From a virus, in the IMG/VR virus record IMGVR_UViG_3300047409_000338, positions 1-40,902 of that record: a stretch of 40,902 nucleotides of DNA; one strand, 5' to 3'. This document shows positions 31,953 through 37,427 of this stretch, in pieces; position 1 is the stretch's first letter; every line of letters begins with the position of its first letter. A program made the position numbers and the translations under genes. The notes below the pieces were generated by a model. It did not search any database and had not been told where the DNA came from. It saw nothing but the letters and a program-made list of their open reading frames with translations.

Positions 31953-31959
31953 ATAGTCG

Positions 31960-32226
31960 GTGTTTGACTGGGGCGAGAAGAAGTATGCGGAGAATCTGCG
32001 CGACCACAAAATCCGGTTCGATCGGGCCTATGAGTTTGACATGGGCAAGATCCGCATTCTGCCCACCTACCCAGGCACCGATCCGGTTCGCTACCTGATC
32101 TTGGGCGCGCTCGACGGCAAGCTCTATTCGGCCGTCGTCACCCCACGCGGCGGCCTGCTGTGGCTCATCAGTCTGCGCCGCGCCAACCGACGAGAGGAGA
32201 AACTGTATGCGACATCGAGCGTCTGA
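31960..32226 (+). CDS. brnT: BrnT family toxin (RNase of type II toxin-antitoxin)
   Basis: 88 residues. BrnT toxins have a RelE-like fold and stop growth by cutting RNA. The family pattern is visible in order: FDWGEKKYAENLRDHKIRF (W.E.K...N...H.I.F) at the N-terminus, PVRYLILGALDGKLYSAVVTPRGG in the middle, and LISLRRANRREEKLY at the C-terminus (I S.RRA...E...Y). The length is typical. The start is GTG 31960, 7 nt after a TATAAT box and without a ribosome-binding site. The toxin gene comes first and overlaps the antitoxin by 20 bp, the usual BrnTA order. It lies 380 bp from attP. Confidence 0.85.
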   Translation: MFDWGEKKYAENLRDHKIRFDRAYEFDMGKIRILPTYPGTDPVRYLILGALDGKLYSAVVTPRGGLLWLISLRRANRREEKLYATSSV

Positions 32227-32530
32227 TACCCCCACCCGAGAACATCCCGAATGGACCGAGGCGATGCTGGCCGCGTCCAAGTCGGGCGCGGAAGTGTTCT
32301 CGGCGAAGTTCCTGCGCGCGATGAAAGCGGAACAGCAGCGCCGACGGGGCCGTGGCCCGCAGAAGGCGCCGAAGAAGCTCGTCATTACGGCGCGCTTCCG
32401 GCCGGAAGTGCTGCAGTATTTCCGCAGCCAGGGGCCGGGCTGGCAGACCCGCATGGACGAGGCGCTGTTCGCCCTCGTGCAGCGACGGACGAAGGCCGGG
32501 GCCAAGGGTCGCCGGGCTGCGGTTCGCTAA
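32207..32530 (+). CDS. brnA: BrnA family antitoxin (ribbon-helix-helix)
   Basis: 107 residues. BrnA binds and neutralises BrnT and, through a C-terminal ribbon-helix-helix, represses the operon. The diagnostic segment KLVITARFRPEVLQYFRSQ, then GPGWQTRMDEALFALV, matches the 'V.I..RLD.DVL..F...G.GWQTRIN..L' pattern. A longer N-terminal part (residues 1-55, charged) would contact the toxin. GAGGAG (32193-32198) precedes the ATG. The basic C-terminus (RRTKAGAKGRRAAVR) may extend DNA contact. Co-location with integrase and attP fits a role in prophage maintenance or host defence. Confidence 0.85.
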   Translation: MRHRASDTPTREHPEWTEAMLAASKSGAEVFSAKFLRAMKAEQQRRRGRGPQKAPKKLVITARFRPEVLQYFRSQGPGWQTRMDEALFALVQRRTKAGAKGRRAAVR

Positions 32531-32595
32531 GGTTTCGTCGGATTCCTTTGGAGAACTTTTTGGAGAAGTAAGCGAACCCTCGAAAACACCCCGTA

Positions 32596-32678
32596 AACAT
32601 TGATGCGCCCGTAGCTCAGTCGGATAGAGCACCGCCCTCCTAAGCCGTAACAGGCACAACCCACCTTCGCTCAATGTT
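32596..32678. repeat. Inverted repeat bracketing the att core
   Basis: AACATTGA (32596-32603) and TCAATGTT (32671-32678) are perfect 8-bp inverted copies placed on either side of the tRNA-like segment, 67 bp apart. They could be accessory-protein (IHF/Xis-like) sites or part of the integrase core region. Confidence 0.5.
32605..32644 (+). other. attP: attP core: 5' half of a tRNA-Arg(CCT) gene
   Basis: From 32605 the sequence has a tRNA acceptor 5' strand (GCGCCCG), the TA at positions 8-9, D-stem GCTC/GAGC, D-loop AGTCGGATA, and an anticodon loop CTCCTAA with anticodon CCT at 32639-32641. Identity to a tRNA stops near position 39: the 3' anticodon strand, T-arm (GGTTCRA) and acceptor 3' strand are absent. 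This is a tRNA half, not a gene. Next to the integrase gene it is best read as attP identity with a host tRNA-Arg gene, with crossover in or near the anticodon loop. Confidence 0.85.
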
Positions 32679-32697
32679 CATCGAATCGACCGCTAAC

Positions 32698-33930
32698 TCA
32701 TAGACCCGTCGTGAGTTCCGTCTTGTGGCGGTGCGTGGCGCTATGTGGCGCATTTTCGCCTTTCGCCCCCCATTTTTGGGTATTTTTTTGGAGAACTTTT
32801 TGGAGAAGGGGTGGGCACTTTTCTTTTGGAGAATTGAGCGTCGCCCCGAGGGCCGCGACGACGGCCTGCGTGCGCGTGCTGGCCGCGCCCTTGGTGTAGC
32901 GCAGCGTCGTCTTGATGTCCGCATGGCGGAGGTACTCGGCGACGCCAAAGACATCCCCGGACGCTTCAACGAGGGCCGTGGCGATCGAGTGTCGTAAGTC
33001 CCGTGGCAGCATCCCCTCTAGGCGCGTGGCGTCCTGGTGCCGGTGCTCGCGGCGGAGGTCGCGCTGCGTTTTCTTGACGGCCGTCTTGAAGCCGCGCAGG
33101 ACGACGCCCTTATTCCACTCGCCGCCGGCATCGCGTGCGAAAAACTCGCGCAGCGCATCGACGGCCTGCGGCAGCAGGGGAATCCACCCGGCATCGACGC
33201 CTTCTCCCTTGCGGCGGGGTTGCAAATAGAGCTGCGGCGGCGTGGTCGTCCAGTTCACATCCTCGGGCGTGAGTTGCTGCAGGAGCGCGGGATTCTGTCC
33301 CGTCCAGGCCCAGACCGCCAGCCGGGCTTTGCATTTACTCGGCGCGCCCGTCGTCAGGTTCTTGTCGGCGACGTTGTTGATAATGCGTTGCACGAGTTCA
33401 AGCGTGCGCGCCCGAATGTCCCCCGATCGCGGGGTCTTCGGTCGCTTGATGAGGAAGATGGCATGCACCCGTCCGTCATCTTCGAGTCGAGCATCGGCGA
33501 CCGCCTGGGCGACTTTGCGAAACGACGAGATGCGCTTCGCCAGCGTGCTCTGGTTGTAGCCTTCGCGGAGCCAGTCGGCCACGATGCCATTCAGGCGCGT
33601 CTTGGTCTGCGTCGCGAAGTCATCCGACCCGCAGGCGTGGACCCACGCGCGTAACCGGCCGCGCTCATCCAACTCGGGCAGGGTCTCGCCGAGACGCGCC
33701 AGATAGGCGTCGATGACCTGCGCGACCGTGCCGAGGGCGAGCGTCGGCGTCATGGCGTGCAGTTGAGCCGCCCGCAGTTCTTGTGCGCGGCGAATCTCGG
33801 CGAGCGGCGTCTTGAGCGGGAAGCGCAGCTCGACCGTCTTGTGGCCTTTCACGTAGACGACGGCGGCGATGCCGCTGCCGTCCTGGTACACATATTTCGC
33901 GATCCGTTTGCGCGGACTGTGACGGGGCAT
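32698..33930 (-). CDS. int: Tyrosine site-specific integrase
   Basis: 410 residues on the - strand. It recombines attP with a host tRNA-Arg site. Parts in order: an arm-binding-like N-terminus (YVYQDGSGIAAVVYVKG, about 14-28), a core-binding SAM-like domain (about 68-155) and a catalytic domain (about 175-365). Catalytic motifs: K241 (PRRKGEG), R313 and H314 (PRDLRHSIATAL), H336 (LRHADIKTTLRY) and the nucleophile Y345. The usual Arg I position (TG.R) reads TGQNP, so the first catalytic arginine is not where expected. The last about 45 residues are encoded by the arm-site repeats. ATG 33930 overlaps the stop of the upstream gene (TAATG). Confidence 0.92.
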   Translation of the reverse strand: MPRHSPRKRIAKYVYQDGSGIAAVVYVKGHKTVELRFPLKTPLAEIRRAQELRAAQLHAMTPTLALGTVAQVIDAYLARLGETLPELDERGRLRAWVHACGSDDFATQTKTRLNGIVADWLREGYNQSTLAKRISSFRKVAQAVADARLEDDGRVHAIFLIKRPKTPRSGDIRARTLELVQRIINNVADKNLTTGAPSKCKARLAVWAWTGQNPALLQQLTPEDVNWTTTPPQLYLQPRRKGEGVDAGWIPLLPQAVDALREFFARDAGGEWNKGVVLRGFKTAVKKTQRDLRREHRHQDATRLEGMLPRDLRHSIATALVEASGDVFGVAEYLRHADIKTTLRYTKGAASTRTQAVVAALGATLNSPKEKCPPLLQKVLQKNTQKWGAKGENAPHSATHRHKTELTTGL

Positions 33931-34145
33931 TACATGATCCTTCCGGGTCCGCGAGGGGCGCGCTGCCGCGGCGGCGCGTCGATCAGGACGCGGGCCAGAT
34001 CCTCCACGACGTCCATGAGGCGGGCCGTATAGTCGCCCCCCGACTCGCCGAGGCGCTGGTGGAGATCGTCCAACGGGACGGGCGCGCCCTCGATACAGTG
34101 AAAGACGTGCTTGCCGAGCCGACGGCGCGGATGGTAGCGGGGCAT
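33930..34145 (-). CDS. Small protein coupled to integrase
   Basis: 71 residues, - strand. It begins MPRYHPRRRLGKHVF, similar in pattern to the integrase start (MPRHSPRKRIAKYVY). A helical acidic part (ARLMDVVEDLARVLID) follows, and a basic end. Its TAA shares an A with the integrase ATG (TAATG), and its own ATG lies 1 nt after the stop of the upstream gene. The coupling suggests a role in integration control, for example as a directionality or accessory factor. This is inferred from position. Confidence 0.6.
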   Translation of the reverse strand: MPRYHPRRRLGKHVFHCIEGAPVPLDDLHQRLGESGGDYTARLMDVVEDLARVLIDAPPRQRAPRGPGRIM

Positions 34146-34146
34146 G

Positions 34147-34479
34147 TTAGTGGGCTTTCTGGCGGCGTCGGCCGGGCACGACCGGCCAATGGCCGCGGCG
34201 GCGATGCGGCAGGGCTAAGGTGCCGAACCAGGCGCAGGCGTGCTTGATGCTGTCCTTGCCGTCGGGCTCATGTAAAAGATGATCGAGCATCATCGCGCCG
34301 ACGAGCAGGTGGCCCGGCCGGTGCCGGGCGAGTTGATGCACGAGGCTGAGGACGTCGTCGAGTTTGTAGGAGTGTGACCCGGCGACTGAGCCGGGCAAAG
34401 AGGCGTTGGGCGCTTTCGAGCCCGTGCTGTATTTCTTGATCGGACGCGCAGAGAAAACCAGCGGCAGCGGCGGCTTCAT
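34147..34479 (-). CDS. Hypothetical protein of the repressor-integrase operon
   Basis: 110 residues, - strand. AAGGGGGG lies just before the ATG at 34479. The middle (YKLDDVLSLVHQLARHRPGHLLVGAMMLDHLLHEPDGKDSIKHACAWFG) reads as a real helical protein. Its first 212 bp overlap the 3' end of the repressor gene in another frame. Either the repressor ends sooner in nature, or the two frames join by a shift at the G-run (34486-34491). The stop is 1 nt before the next ATG. Confidence 0.5.
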   Translation of the reverse strand: MKPPLPLVFSARPIKKYSTGSKAPNASLPGSVAGSHSYKLDDVLSLVHQLARHRPGHLLVGAMMLDHLLHEPDGKDSIKHACAWFGTLALPHRRRGHWPVVPGRRRQKAH

Positions 34480-34774
34480 GCGGGCCCCCCTTGGGGTGAG
34501 CGGGGGTCGGGTCGGCCAGGACGTCGATCCCCATAAAGAGGCGCGCGACGGGGAGGTGTCGCTCGCGGGCGAGGCGATTCACAATGTCGAGCGAAATCCC
34601 GCGCTGCCGGCCACGCAGCCATTCGGAGACGGTGCTCGGCCGCAAGCCGAGCTGTTGCGCGACGCGGTATTCGCTGGTCGGCTCGCCGCGGGCGGCCAGT
34701 TCGCTTTTGACGGTTTCAAAGATGACGGCGAACGCTTCCAGGAACATGTCTTCGGCCGTGCGGGGGATGTTCAT
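34268..34774 (-). CDS. Phage repressor with XRE-type helix-turn-helix
   Basis: 168 residues, - strand. Residues 35-75 (EYRVAQQLGLRPSTVSEWLRGRQRGISLDIVNRLARERHLPVARLF) form a Cro/CI-type five-helix DNA-binding domain. It should hold the lysogenic state by binding the 34788-34892 region. The C-terminal 75 residues show no LexA-like peptidase motif, so RecA-driven self-cleavage is not expected. They also overlap another frame and become Arg/Pro-rich, which makes their reality doubtful. A TTGACA-17-TACAAC promoter ends 8 nt before the ATG, implying a leaderless or near-leaderless mRNA, as for lambda cI made from its maintenance promoter. Confidence 0.75.
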   Translation of the reverse strand: MNIPRTAEDMFLEAFAVIFETVKSELAARGEPTSEYRVAQQLGLRPSTVSEWLRGRQRGISLDIVNRLARERHLPVARLFMGIDVLADPTPAHPKGGPHEAAAAAGFLCASDQEIQHGLESAQRLFARLSRRVTLLQTRRRPQPRASTRPAPAGPPARRRDDARSSFT

Positions 34775-34782
34775 GAGTCTTA

Positions 34783-34811
34783 GTTGTAAACGTTCTTAAC
34801 ACCACTGTCAA
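34783..34811 (-). promoter_or_regulatory. Leftward repressor promoter
   Basis: On the - strand: TTGACA (34806-34811), a 17-bp spacer and TACAAC (34783-34788). The repressor ATG (34774) lies 8 nt after the -10 box, so the transcript starts within about 0-2 nt of the ATG. Confidence 0.75.
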
Positions 34812-34892
34812 CGGAAAACGTGTACGGATGGCGAATACGTGCGCGAATGGCGTTGAACGGGCCTGTCGCATAACGCTACGGCGAAAAAACGT
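34788..34892. promoter_or_regulatory. Three AAACGT repeats, candidate operators
   Basis: AAACGT occurs at 34788-34793, 34816-34821 and 34887-34892. The first touches the -10 box of the repressor promoter, the second lies just upstream of its -35, and the third abuts the -35 of the rightward promoter. Extended forms share AAACGT followed by a pyrimidine/T-rich half. The arrangement fits a three-site immunity switch. An ACGTACGTACG alternation overlaps the rightward promoter spacer. Confidence 0.5.
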
Positions 34893-34893
34893 C

Positions 34894-34922
34894 TTGACGT
34901 ACGTACGTTGTGTGAGTATCTT
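34894..34922 (+). promoter_or_regulatory. Rightward early promoter (PR-like)
   Basis: TTGACG (34894-34899), a 17-bp spacer and TATCTT (34917-34922). The next in-frame start of the Cro-like gene is GTG 34929, 6 nt after the -10 box, so the mRNA is expected to be leaderless. The longer frame from TTG 34908 begins inside the promoter and cannot be the start. Confidence 0.7.
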
Positions 34923-34928
34923 TCCCTC

Positions 34929-35216
34929 GTGGTCGCGAACGACGCCCCCCGACGCGCTTTCCGCATCTTTCTCGCCACGAAGGACACGACCCAGCAGGCG
35001 GTCGCCGAGCAGATGGGCGTCTCGGCCGGCCTGATTTCGTTCGTGCTGTCGGGGGTGCGGGCGCCCACGCCGCGGTTCATTACGCGCTTCAATCACATCA
35101 CCCACATCAACCTGAAAAAGTATCCGCGGGATGCCAAGGGCCGGCTGACCGGCGGCCCGATGCCGCCCAAAGGTCCGGCCCCCGAGGCCGAGTCTGAGCT
35201 GCTCCCCAGCTCCTAA
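34929..35216 (+). CDS. Cro-like helix-turn-helix regulator
   Basis: 95 residues from GTG 34929 (start set by the promoter). Residues 10-55 (RRAFRIFLATKDTTQQAVAEQMGVSAGLISFVLSGVRAPTPRFITRF) make a helix-turn-helix with recognition helix SAGLISFVLSG. It is divergently transcribed from the repressor, the position of Cro. It should bind the same intergenic repeats and shut off the repressor in lytic growth. The C-terminal 35 residues are Pro/Lys/Glu-rich and probably flexible. Confidence 0.75.
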   Translation: MVANDAPRRAFRIFLATKDTTQQAVAEQMGVSAGLISFVLSGVRAPTPRFITRFNHITHINLKKYPRDAKGRLTGGPMPPKGPAPEAESELLPSS

Positions 35217-35233
35217 CCCTGTGGAGGCCGATC

Positions 35234-35452
35234 ATGCGTCTAGCCGACGCGCCCGATGTGATCACCCGCGCCGTGGTCATGGAGATTTTTCAGTACCGCA
35301 GTTTGAACGCGCTCTATCGCGCCGTGCAGGCGGGGAAATTTCCCCCACCGGACCTGACGCAGCCGGCGCGGTGGAGTCGGCAGCGGCTGGAACTGTGGTG
35401 GACGGAAGGGCAGCGCAGCGGCCGCCGTCAGACGCATCGGATTGCGGGCTAG
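35234..35452 (+). CDS. AlpA/excisionase-like winged helix protein
   Basis: 72 residues. GGAGG (35223-35227) precedes the ATG. 'ITRAVVMEIFQYRSLNALYRAVQAGKFPPPDL...ARWSRQRLELWW' is the pattern of AlpA/MerR-type small DNA-binding proteins: S..TLYR.V..G.FP.P.......W....V..W. Members act as excisionases or transcription activators for integrase. It is expressed early from the rightward promoter, fitting an Xis role for prophage exit. No experimental-grade distinction is possible from sequence. Confidence 0.75.
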   Translation: MRLADAPDVITRAVVMEIFQYRSLNALYRAVQAGKFPPPDLTQPARWSRQRLELWWTEGQRSGRRQTHRIAG

Positions 35453-35469
35453 TCGTGGAGTTGTCCCTG

Positions 35470-36117
35470 ATGACCAGGCGGCCGAGTTTTCAGTTCTACC
35501 CGGAAGACTTCCTCGTGGGCACGAACGGGATGAGTCGCGCGGCGGTGGGCGCCTATATCAACATGCTGTGCCAGGCGTGGGCGGCGGGTCCGGTGCCCGA
35601 TACGCCGCGGGCGCTCTGGAAGGCGCTCGGGCTCGGGCCGGATGATCCGTCGTTCGATCACGTCTGGCCGGAAGTGCGGCCCAAGTGGGTGCTGCGGCCC
35701 GAAGGCTGGATCAACCTGCGGCTCGAGGAAGTGCGCGCCACGCAAGACCGGTACAGCGAACAGCAACGCGCCCGCGGGCAGCGCGGCGGGCGGACGACGC
35801 AGGGTCGCTCGAGCGCTGGCTCAAGCAAACGCTTAAGCACTCGCTCAAGCTCTGCACTTGCACTTGCACTTGCTTCTGCACTTCCTTCTCCTTCTCCTTC
35901 TGCAATTAAGAAAGTACAGCGCGCAGACGCGCCGGATATGCACAAGGTGCTTGTGAAACTCGCGCACAGCGTCCTCGACGACCAGCCCGGCCCCACGGCG
36001 GACAGCGAGCTCGCGGAGGAACTCAAGACCCGCGCCGCGAAGGCCCGTATCCCCTACAACGGCCGCGCGGTCACGAAAGCCCTGGATGCGGCACGCGGCC
36101 ATCGGAGTCGGCGATGA
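35470..36117 (+). CDS. DUF1376-type replication-associated protein
   Basis: 215 residues from ATG 35470. The N-terminal domain (FQFYPEDFLVGTNGMSRAAVGAYINMLCQAWAAGPVPDT..ALWKALGL) matches DUF1376, 'FY..D......MS....GAY..LL...W..G.LP.D', found in phage replication-initiation regions. A linker of Ser/Arg and then (Ala-Leu)n and (Pro-Ser)n hexanucleotide repeats (about 110-145) joins a basic C-terminal helical region that may contact DNA or a helicase. No helicase or helicase-loader gene is recognised beside it. The ATG start is chosen from the family N-terminus; a longer frame upstream is shadow. It overlaps the next gene by ATGA. Confidence 0.8.
   Translation: MTRRPSFQFYPEDFLVGTNGMSRAAVGAYINMLCQAWAAGPVPDTPRALWKALGLGPDDPSFDHVWPEVRPKWVLRPEGWINLRLEEVRATQDRYSEQQRARGQRGGRTTQGRSSAGSSKRLSTRSSSALALALASALPSPSPSAIKKVQRADAPDMHKVLVKLAHSVLDDQPGPTADSELAEELKTRAAKARIPYNGRAVTKALDAARGHRSRR
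35854..35907 (+). repeat. In-frame hexanucleotide microsatellites
   Basis: Nine hexamers in register: GCACTT x3, GCTTCT, GCACTT, CCTTCT x3, GCAATT. They encode (Ala-Leu)3-Ala-Ser-Ala-Leu-(Pro-Ser)3-Ala-Ile. The T-rich codons (CTT, TCT, CCT) are rare elsewhere in this genome. Slippage would change linker length without a frameshift. Confidence 0.85.
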
Positions 36118-36446
36118 AGGATCGGCAGAAGGCTTTGGCGTCGGCGCTCCGGTATCGTGAACGCCATAAGGCGCAACTGAAAGCCCGAATGGCGGCTTAC
36201 CACCGCGCACATGGCGAAGCGGCGAATGCGAAGCGGCGCGCTGTGCGCGCCGAGTGGAAGGCCCAGGGGTTGTGTTGCTGGTGCGGCGGCCTGTGCGTGC
36301 CTGGGATCGGCAAGTGTGCGGCGTGTCAGGCCAAACAACGCGCGGCACAAGGTCGCTCGACACAGCAGCCATCTGAACGTGCCGACGCCTATGCGACTCG
36401 GGTGCTCCAGAAACTGGCGATTAAAGGCGTCGAGGATTTGGTCTAA
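36114..36446 (+). CDS. Basic zinc-finger protein, HNH-associated type
   Basis: 110 residues. The first 50 are strongly basic and helical (ALASALRYRERHKAQLKARMAAYHRAHGE). CCWCG (about 54-58) and CAACQ (about 69-73) form a C-x2-C...C-x2-C zinc site. The C-terminus is Gln/Ser-rich. Such proteins are often found beside DUF1376 genes and resemble the N-terminal part of some HNH nucleases, but no HNH core is present. Coupled to the upstream gene by ATGA. Confidence 0.65.
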   Translation: MKDRQKALASALRYRERHKAQLKARMAAYHRAHGEAANAKRRAVRAEWKAQGLCCWCGGLCVPGIGKCAACQAKQRAAQGRSTQQPSERADAYATRVLQKLAIKGVEDLV

Positions 36447-36450
36447 GCCG

Positions 36451-36648
36451 ATGACCTTCCTACAGCAGCTCATCCGGCGCTGGCGCGAACGGCACGTCGA
36501 TGCGGCGTGGGCGCCGACGGGCTATCGGTATTCGTTTCGCGGCTATGACAGCTCGAAGCCGAGTCTGGCGGCGCGGCGGGCGCGGGAGTGTGAAGTGGAA
36601 CAGCGGGCGCTCGCGCAAGCGCGGGCGGGGACGAAGGGGACGCGATGA
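36451..36648 (+). CDS. Small basic hypothetical protein
   Basis: 65 residues from ATG 36451, 4 bp after the previous stop. TFLQQLIRRWRERHVDAAWAPTGYRYSFRGYDSS is amphipathic and basic. The C-terminus is a charged helix (ARRARECEVEQRALAQARA). No family is recognised. It is part of the early rightward operon. Confidence 0.6.
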   Translation: MTFLQQLIRRWRERHVDAAWAPTGYRYSFRGYDSSKPSLAARRARECEVEQRALAQARAGTKGTR

Positions 36649-36697
36649 GCGAACACAACAGACGTGTTGATCATGGCAGAACAGGAGTCACGACCAG

Positions 36698-36817
36698 GTG
36701 GCCGATTCATATCGCCTGTCAGCAGGCCCATACCTGGAAACAGGTCATCGCGGACCCGTCGCGCCCGCGCCCGAGTCGCGGCTGCGGATTCCGACCGTCG
36801 ATGAGATTTTCAAGTGA
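36698..36817 (+). CDS. 39-residue hypothetical protein (frame uncertain)
   Basis: GTG 36698 with AGGAG (36683-36687) at 10 nt gives a clean peptide, ADSYRLSAGPYLETGHRG ... RLRIPTVDEIFK. A competing ATG at 36645, coupled to the previous stop (ATGA), opens another frame whose later part looks like shadow. I prefer the GTG frame on composition. One short gene is likely here; its exact frame is uncertain. Confidence 0.35.
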   Translation: MADSYRLSAGPYLETGHRGPVAPAPESRLRIPTVDEIFK

Positions 36818-36842
36818 ACCGCAGCAGAACTGTTGTGTTCCG

Positions 36843-36974
36843 TTATTTCGTCGCGATCGTCTTGCGCGGCCGGCCGCCCTTTTTGCCGTTGGCGCGCGCC
36901 GCGGCCTTCTGCGCGGCCGAGGCGACGGCGCCGCCGCGACGGCCGAGGGCCACGGCATGGGGGTTTTTCGCCAC
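36843..36974 (-). CDS. 43-residue basic protein, KNPHAVA family
   Basis: A - strand gene from GTG 36974, too short for many gene finders. VAKNPHAVALGRRGGAVAS, then a Lys/Ala-rich helix and KKGGRPRKTIATK. It is a clear paralog of the gene at 40486 (MAKNPHAVAMGRLSRQ). The RGG and GRPRK motifs suggest nucleic-acid binding. A TATACT box lies 6 nt before the start, so the mRNA is probably leaderless. It is antisense to the surrounding early operon. Confidence 0.6.
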   Translation of the reverse strand: MAKNPHAVALGRRGGAVASAAQKAAARANGKKGGRPRKTIATK

Positions 36975-36980
36975 GGGGGC

Positions 36981-37010
36981 AGTATAACCGCAGCGGTGCG
37001 CCTGGGACAA
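36981..37010 (-). promoter_or_regulatory. Leftward promoter for the KNPHAVA gene
   Basis: On the - strand: TTGTCC (37005-37010), an 18-bp spacer and TATACT (36981-36986), ending 6 nt before GTG 36974. The paralog at 40486 has a similar set (TTGCCC-18-TAAACT). Confidence 0.6.
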
Positions 37011-37019
37011 ACCCGGCCC

Positions 37020-37048
37020 TTGACAACCCCACCGCTGGGGTTTAGAGT
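37020..37048 (+). promoter_or_regulatory. Rightward promoter for the recombination operon
   Basis: TTGACA (37020-37025), a 17-bp spacer and TAGAGT (37043-37048). AAAGGA near 37056 precedes ATG 37070, so this transcript would have a normal short leader. It is divergent from the promoter at 36981-37010; the two -35 regions are 9 bp apart. Confidence 0.7.
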
Positions 37049-37069
37049 AGTCGGGAAAGGACGGACGAC

Positions 37070-37423
37070 ATGACGACCCTGATCGCGACCGAGACCCTCC
37101 CCGAGACGACCCCGACCGCCGCCGCGCTCGCGCATGCCGCCGCCTGGCTGCAGCAGGCCTTGATTCACGACGTCGGCCACGCGCTGGCCGAGCAGCCCCA
37201 GGTCACGACGCGCACGCGGCTGATGGCCGCTGTGGCGTATCGCTTGTGTGTGTTCGACACGCTGCCGAAGCTCACGCAGCAGATCGTCGCCGACATCGCC
37301 GATGCGGACGACGGCGACATGCATGGCCACGACGCGCGGATTGCGCGGCGCGTGATTGACGAGTTTACCGGGCGGCTGTTTCAGCTTGGGGCTGACGCGG
37401 TGCCGTCCTACTACCGGAAATAA
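37070..37423 (+). CDS. Helical hypothetical protein
   Basis: 117 residues, almost all helical by composition (AALAHAAAWLQQALIHDVGHALAEQ, RTRLMAAVAYRLCVFDTLPKLTQQIVADIADAD). It contains several His and Asp residues, which may be incidental. It has its own promoter and is the first gene of the recombination transcript. No family is recognised. Its TAA is followed at once by a hairpin. Confidence 0.7.
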   Translation: MTTLIATETLPETTPTAAALAHAAAWLQQALIHDVGHALAEQPQVTTRTRLMAAVAYRLCVFDTLPKLTQQIVADIADADDGDMHGHDARIARRVIDEFTGRLFQLGADAVPSYYRK

Positions 37424-37427
37424 AAAA

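Larger units (their letters stand above)
32547..32833 (+). repeat. Five arm-type repeats TTTGGAGAA around attP core
   Basis: TTTGGAGAA occurs at 32547-32555, 32559-32567, 32787-32795, 32799-32807 and 32825-32833. The first pair and the second pair are parts of an identical 21-bp block (32547-32567 = 32787-32807). Two copies flank the tRNA-like core on one side and three on the other, the layout of arm sites bound by the N-terminal domain of a tyrosine integrase. The right-hand copies lie within the 3' end of the integrase gene. Confidence 0.8.

Noticed and set aside
32605-32680. Complete tRNA-Arg gene
   Set aside because: The T-arm and the 3' acceptor strand are missing and the anticodon stem does not close; only the 5' half is present, as expected for attP.
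33037-33654. + strand frame of 205 residues
   Set aside because: Antisense to the integrase catalytic domain; no signals of its own.
34828-34928. Cro-like gene or another frame starting before the promoter
   Set aside because: TTG 34908 and ATG 34828 lie within or upstream of the -35/-10 boxes and cannot be on the transcript.
35221-35469. Upstream extension of the DUF1376 protein to position 35221
   Set aside because: This part is the wrong frame of the AlpA-like gene; the DUF1376 family begins at ATG 35470.
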